DNA from: Prescottella defluvii | GTDB lineage: Bacteria > Actinomycetota > Actinomycetes > Mycobacteriales > Mycobacteriaceae | Direction of reading: 5' to 3' | NCBI RefSeq assembly: GCF_000738775.1 | Contig: NZ_JPOC01000005.1 | Location: forward strand, 49,002-113,001 | DNA length: 64,000 nucleotides | In this document: positions 61,208 to 64,000 of the stretch, in pieces | How the letters are laid out: every line of letters starts with the position of its first letter | How positions within the stretch are numbered: the first letter of the stretch is position 1 | The notes under the pieces: generated by a model | Told to the model about the DNA's origin: nothing | Database searches by the model: none | Seen by the model: only the letters and a program-made list of their open reading frames with translations | Made by a program: the position numbers and the translations under genes

Positions 61208-61897
61208 GTGACAGAGGCCCCCACCATCGACCGTCGTACCCACCTGCGATCCCTGCTCGAGACCCGCAGCAGCTGCCGCGCGTTCACATCGGACCCCGTC
61301 CCGCGCGAAACAGTGGAACAGATTCTCGAGATGGCCCAGCGCACACCGTCGTGGTGCAACACCCAGCCCTGGCAGGTGTCCCTCACCGAGGGCGACGGAA
61401 CCGAGCGGCTCCGGACGGGACTTCGCGAGTACGTGCGCTCGTCCCCACAGGAACCGGACTTTCCGTTCCCCACCGGATATCGGGGCGACTACGGCGCCCG
61501 GCGCAAGGACTGCGCGATGCAGCTGTACTCCAGCGTCGGCATCGAGGAGGGCGACCGCGGCGCCTCGGCGGCGCAGACGATGAAGAACTTCGACCTGTTC
61601 GGCGCTCCACACGTCGCCGTCATCACGACGGACGAGGCTCTCGGGATCTATGGCGCCGTCGACTGCGGCCTGTACGTGAACACCTTCCTGCTGGCCGCCC
61701 ACAGTCTCGGCATCGCCGCCGTCCCGCAGGCGGCACTGGCCGGCAGCGCACCGTATCTGCGTCGCTTCTTCGGCTTCGCCGACGACCGAAAGGTCGTCTG
61801 CTCCATCTCGTTCGGTTACGCCGACGAGACCCATCCGGCCAACAGCTTCCGCACCCCTCGGGCGAGCATCGAGACGGTGGCGAGCTGGGTGTCCTGA
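61208..61897 (+). CDS. Nitroreductase-family flavoprotein
   Basis: The 229-residue protein has an N-terminal RSSCRAF motif that binds FMN phosphate, TPSWCNTQPWQV (about residues 48-59), and GIAAVPQAALAG-type C-terminal region. It probably reduces a nitro group, quinone or other electron acceptor with NAD(P)H. The GTG at 61208 is 8 bases after AGGAG. A gap of 85 bases separates it from the dioxygenase; longer open frames from 61139 lack a site. Confidence 0.87.
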   Translation: MTEAPTIDRRTHLRSLLETRSSCRAFTSDPVPRETVEQILEMAQRTPSWCNTQPWQVSLTEGDGTERLRTGLREYVRSSPQEPDFPFPTGYRGDYGARRKDCAMQLYSSVGIEEGDRGASAAQTMKNFDLFGAPHVAVITTDEALGIYGAVDCGLYVNTFLLAAHSLGIAAVPQAALAGSAPYLRRFFGFADDRKVVCSISFGYADETHPANSFRTPRASIETVASWVS

Positions 61898-61946
61898 GAA
61901 CGATCACCCCCCATCTCCCCACGACAGGCATAGAGGTCTTCTGTAC

Positions 61947-62696
61947 ATGGACGTCGTCGAAGAGCAGCACGGCAGAGTTCTGGTCATCCGCATCGAACGG
62001 GAGGCCAAACGCAATGCGATCAACCGGTCCGTCACGGAGGGCATAGACGCGGCACTGAACCGCCTCGAGGACGATCCCGAGTTGTGGGTCGGCATCCTCA
62101 CCGGCACCCCACGGGTGTTCAGCGCAGGAACCGACCTCGCGGCGGGCGTGAGTCTGCGGACCGAGCGGGGCGGCGAGTACGGCATCGCGCGGCGCGAGCG
62201 GGACACCCCGCTGATCGCGGCCGTCGAAGGACCCGCGCTCGGCGGCGGATTCGAGATGGCACTCGCATGCGACGCGATCATCGCCTCTCGCACAGCGCGT
62301 TTCGGCCTACCCGAAACCCGTCGCGGGCTTGTCGCGGCCTCCGGTGCACTCTTCCGTGCCGCACGCGCCCTGCCGCCGAATGTGGCGCGGGAACTGCTCA
62401 TCTCCGGCCGCACCCTGGAACCCGAACGCGCCTACCAGCTGGGCCTGGTCAACGAAGTGACCGAGGCCGGACACGCGCTGGAACGGGCGCTCGCCCTCGC
62501 CGAGGACATCTGCCTTTCCTCACCGATGGCAGTGCGTGAGACCCTGCGCGCGCTACGCGGGCTCACCGCGGCGGAAGACACCCTCGGATGGCAAGCCACA
62601 GCGCAGGCCATCGACGTCTTCCGCGCATCGGAGGACATGAAGGAGGGCATCAGCGCGTTCTTCGAGGGCCGTGCACCGCAATGGCGCGGACGCTGA
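61947..62696 (+). CDS. Enoyl-CoA hydratase/isomerase
   Basis: The 249-residue crotonase has the oxyanion-hole glycines in FSAGTDL and EGPALGGGFEMALACDA and retains both Glu positions of hydratases (GGGFE and LPE). It adds water to a 2-enoyl-CoA or is a related isomerase. ATG 61947 lacks a strong ribosome site. It is the last gene of the TetR cassette and converges on ftsY across a terminator. Confidence 0.9.
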   Translation: MDVVEEQHGRVLVIRIEREAKRNAINRSVTEGIDAALNRLEDDPELWVGILTGTPRVFSAGTDLAAGVSLRTERGGEYGIARRERDTPLIAAVEGPALGGGFEMALACDAIIASRTARFGLPETRRGLVAASGALFRAARALPPNVARELLISGRTLEPERAYQLGLVNEVTEAGHALERALALAEDICLSSPMAVRETLRALRGLTAAEDTLGWQATAQAIDVFRASEDMKEGISAFFEGRAPQWRGR

Positions 62697-62739
62697 CCGA
62701 CGCGCCCGGCACCCGGCTCCGACGTCCTGTGCCGAACCA

Positions 62740-62774
62740 CACTGCCCGGCCCCTGAATCAGGGACCGGGCAGTG
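62740..62774. terminator. Bidirectional terminator between ech and ftsY
   Basis: Stem CACTGCCCGG/CCGGGCAGTG with an inner CCCT/AGGG helix. It lies 43 bases after the ech stop and 18 bases after the ftsY stop on the other strand. No long T run. Confidence 0.75.
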
Positions 62775-62792
62775 GTGTGTGAGGGAGACGTG

Positions 62793-64000
62793 TCAGCCGA
62801 GCAGTGCGTCGACGAAGGCCTCCGGCTCGAAGGGCGCGAGGTCGTCGGCGCCCTCACCGAGTCCGACGAGCTTCACCGGGACACCCAGCTCGTGCTGGAC
62901 CTGGAAGACGATCCCGCCCTTGGCGGTGCCGTCGAGCTTGGTGAGCACGACACCGGTGATGTCGACGACCTCCGCGAACACGCGGGCCTGCATGAGTCCG
63001 TTCTGGCCGACGGTGGCGTCGAGGACCAGCAGGACGTCGTCGACGGCGGCCTTCTTCTCCACGACACGCTTGACCTTGCCGAGCTCGTCCATGAGGCCGG
63101 TCTTGGTGTGCAGGCGGCCGGCGGTGTCGATGACGACGACGTCGACACCGTCCTCGATGCCCTTGGCGACCGAATCGAACGCGATCGCGGCCGGATCGCC
63201 GCCCTCGGGTCCGCGGACCACCTCGGCGCCCACGCGCTCGGCCCACGTCTGCAGCTGGTCGGCCGCGGCAGCGCGGAACGTGTCGGCCGCACCGAGCAGG
63301 ACACGGCGACCGTCGGCGACCAGGACGCGGGCCAGCTTGCCGGTGGTGGTGGTCTTGCCGGTGCCGTTGACACCGACCACGAGCAGCACCGCGGGATGGT
63401 CCCCGTGCGGCAGCGCACGGATGGAGCGATCCATCTCGGGACGCAGTTCCTCGATGAGCACCTCCCGCAGCAGCGCGCGGGCGTCGGCCTCGCTGCGCAC
63501 TCCGCGGGCGGCCATCTGCTCACGCAGGCGCTCGACGACCTTCATCGTGGTGGCGGTGCCGAGGTCCGCGATCAGCAGCGTGTCCTCGACCTCCTCCCAC
63601 GAATCCTCGTCGAGGTCGCCGCCGCCGAGCAGGCCGAGCAGGCTCTTGCCGACCGCATTCTGCGACCGGGACAGTCGACCGCGCAGGCGATCAAGGCGGC
63701 CCTCGGTGGGTGCGATCTCCTCGATGGCGGGCGCGGGGGCAGCTTCCGGCTCAGCAGGCGCAACCGGCTCGGGCTCGGGCTCGGCAACCGGCGCCGGCTC
63801 CTCGACGACGGGCTCCGGCGCGGGTTCGACGACCGGCTCCGGCGGGGCGACAGGTTCGGGCGCGGCCGGGGCCTCGGGCTCGACGACCGGTGCCGGCTTC
63901 TCGACCACGGGCTCGGGAGCCGCGGGCGCCTCGGGCTCGGCAACCGGCGCCGGCTTCTCGACCACGGGCTCGGGAGCCGGCGGGACGATCGGCTTGGGCT
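62793..64000 (-). CDS. ftsY: Signal recognition particle receptor FtsY (5' end beyond window)
   Basis: The visible 402 codons cover the C-terminal NG domain and part of the N-terminal A region. The NG domain has GVNGTGKTTTTGKLARVL, DTAGRLHTKTGLMDELGKV, TKLDGTAKGGIV and the final VKLVGLGEGADDLAPF. The A region is a Pro/Glu/Ala/Val-rich stretch with a tandem 19-residue repeat. FtsY docks Ffh-ribosome complexes at the membrane. The frame stays open at 64000, so no start is within the window; an internal GTG at 63965 is not a start. smc would be expected upstream. Confidence 0.95.
   Translation of the reverse strand, partial: PKPIVPPAPEPVVEKPAPVAEPEAPAAPEPVVEKPAPVVEPEAPAAPEPVAPPEPVVEPAPEPVVEEPAPVAEPEPEPVAPAEPEAAPAPAIEEIAPTEGRLDRLRGRLSRSQNAVGKSLLGLLGGGDLDEDSWEEVEDTLLIADLGTATTMKVVERLREQMAARGVRSEADARALLREVLIEELRPEMDRSIRALPHGDHPAVLLVVGVNGTGKTTTTGKLARVLVADGRRVLLGAADTFRAAAADQLQTWAERVGAEVVRGPEGGDPAAIAFDSVAKGIEDGVDVVVIDTAGRLHTKTGLMDELGKVKRVVEKKAAVDDVLLVLDATVGQNGLMQARVFAEVVDITGVVLTKLDGTAKGGIVFQVQHELGVPVKLVGLGEGADDLAPFEPEAFVDALLG
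63852..63965 (-). repeat. Tandem 57-bp repeat in ftsY encoding a 19-residue Pro/Glu unit
   Basis: Two units, each VVEKPAPV(A/V)EPEAPAAPEP, in direct succession, with partial units on both sides. They lie in the A domain and may extend it to the membrane. Confidence 0.8.

Overview
The window is GC-rich, with many GTG starts and Shine-Dalgarno-led, tightly packed operons. A single-chain type I fatty acid synthase followed by acpS, a CmrA-like mycolate reductase, an LdtMt2-like L,D-transpeptidase and an amt-glnB-glnD-ffh block place it in the mycolic-acid-containing Actinobacteria. A Rhodococcus-like genome is the best guess; the genus is inferred from gene content and not proven. There is no CRISPR array, insertion sequence or intact prophage.

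Layout. (1) 1-8067: an aerobic carbon monoxide dehydrogenase (CODH) locus on the minus strand (xdhC/coxI-like, coxM, coxS, coxL, an XdhC-YHS fusion, a MocA-like nucleotidyltransferase and a MoxR/CoxD-like ATPase cut by the left edge), with a divergent LysR regulator. (2) 8115-12066: tRNA-Arg, a small membrane protein, an Excalibur lipoprotein, a secreted lipase and a secreted DUF4185 protein. (3) 12421-20658: gdhA, an epoxide-hydrolase-like enzyme, a TetR/thioesterase divergent pair around a large dyad, an MFS transporter, a sodium:solute symporter with a 43-residue partner, and a PadR regulator. (4) 20673-38302: fadH, cmrA, a diaminopimelate-decarboxylase-like gene, an alcohol dehydrogenase, a HerA-like ATPase, orn, tRNA-His, a 42-residue hydrophobic peptide, ldtB, two tandem tRNA-Lys, DUF3618, bcp, an M20 peptidase, a TetR-controlled drug-type ABC exporter, another TetR, and acpS. 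(5) 38302-47610: the giant fas gene. (6) 48045-57360: a helix-hairpin-helix-like protein, tRNA-Leu, a winged-helix protein, an amidohydrolase, then ffh, glnD, glnB and amt. (7) 57586-62696: a divergent cassette (acyl-CoA ligase; TetR, TauD-like dioxygenase, nitroreductase, enoyl-CoA hydratase) inserted before ftsY, which runs off the right edge.

How the genes work together. Region 1 would let the cell oxidise atmospheric CO, with accessory genes for maturing the Mo-Cu active site. Regions 4 and 5 carry envelope and lipid functions (FAS I and its phosphopantetheinyl transferase, mycolate reduction, peptidoglycan 3-3 cross-linking) in an order resembling M. tuberculosis Rv2509-Rv2524c. Region 6 combines co-translational targeting (ffh, with ftsY nearby) and nitrogen sensing (amt-glnB-glnD), resembling Rv2915c-Rv2921c; a well-spaced GlnR-type site lies upstream of amt. 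Several regulators sit beside clear candidate operators: ATC-N9-GAT for the LysR, a 34-bp dyad for one TetR, TGTGTA-N5-TACACA for another, GACCTTAAGGTC for a third, and two copies of TGAGG-N4-CCTCA upstream of fas.
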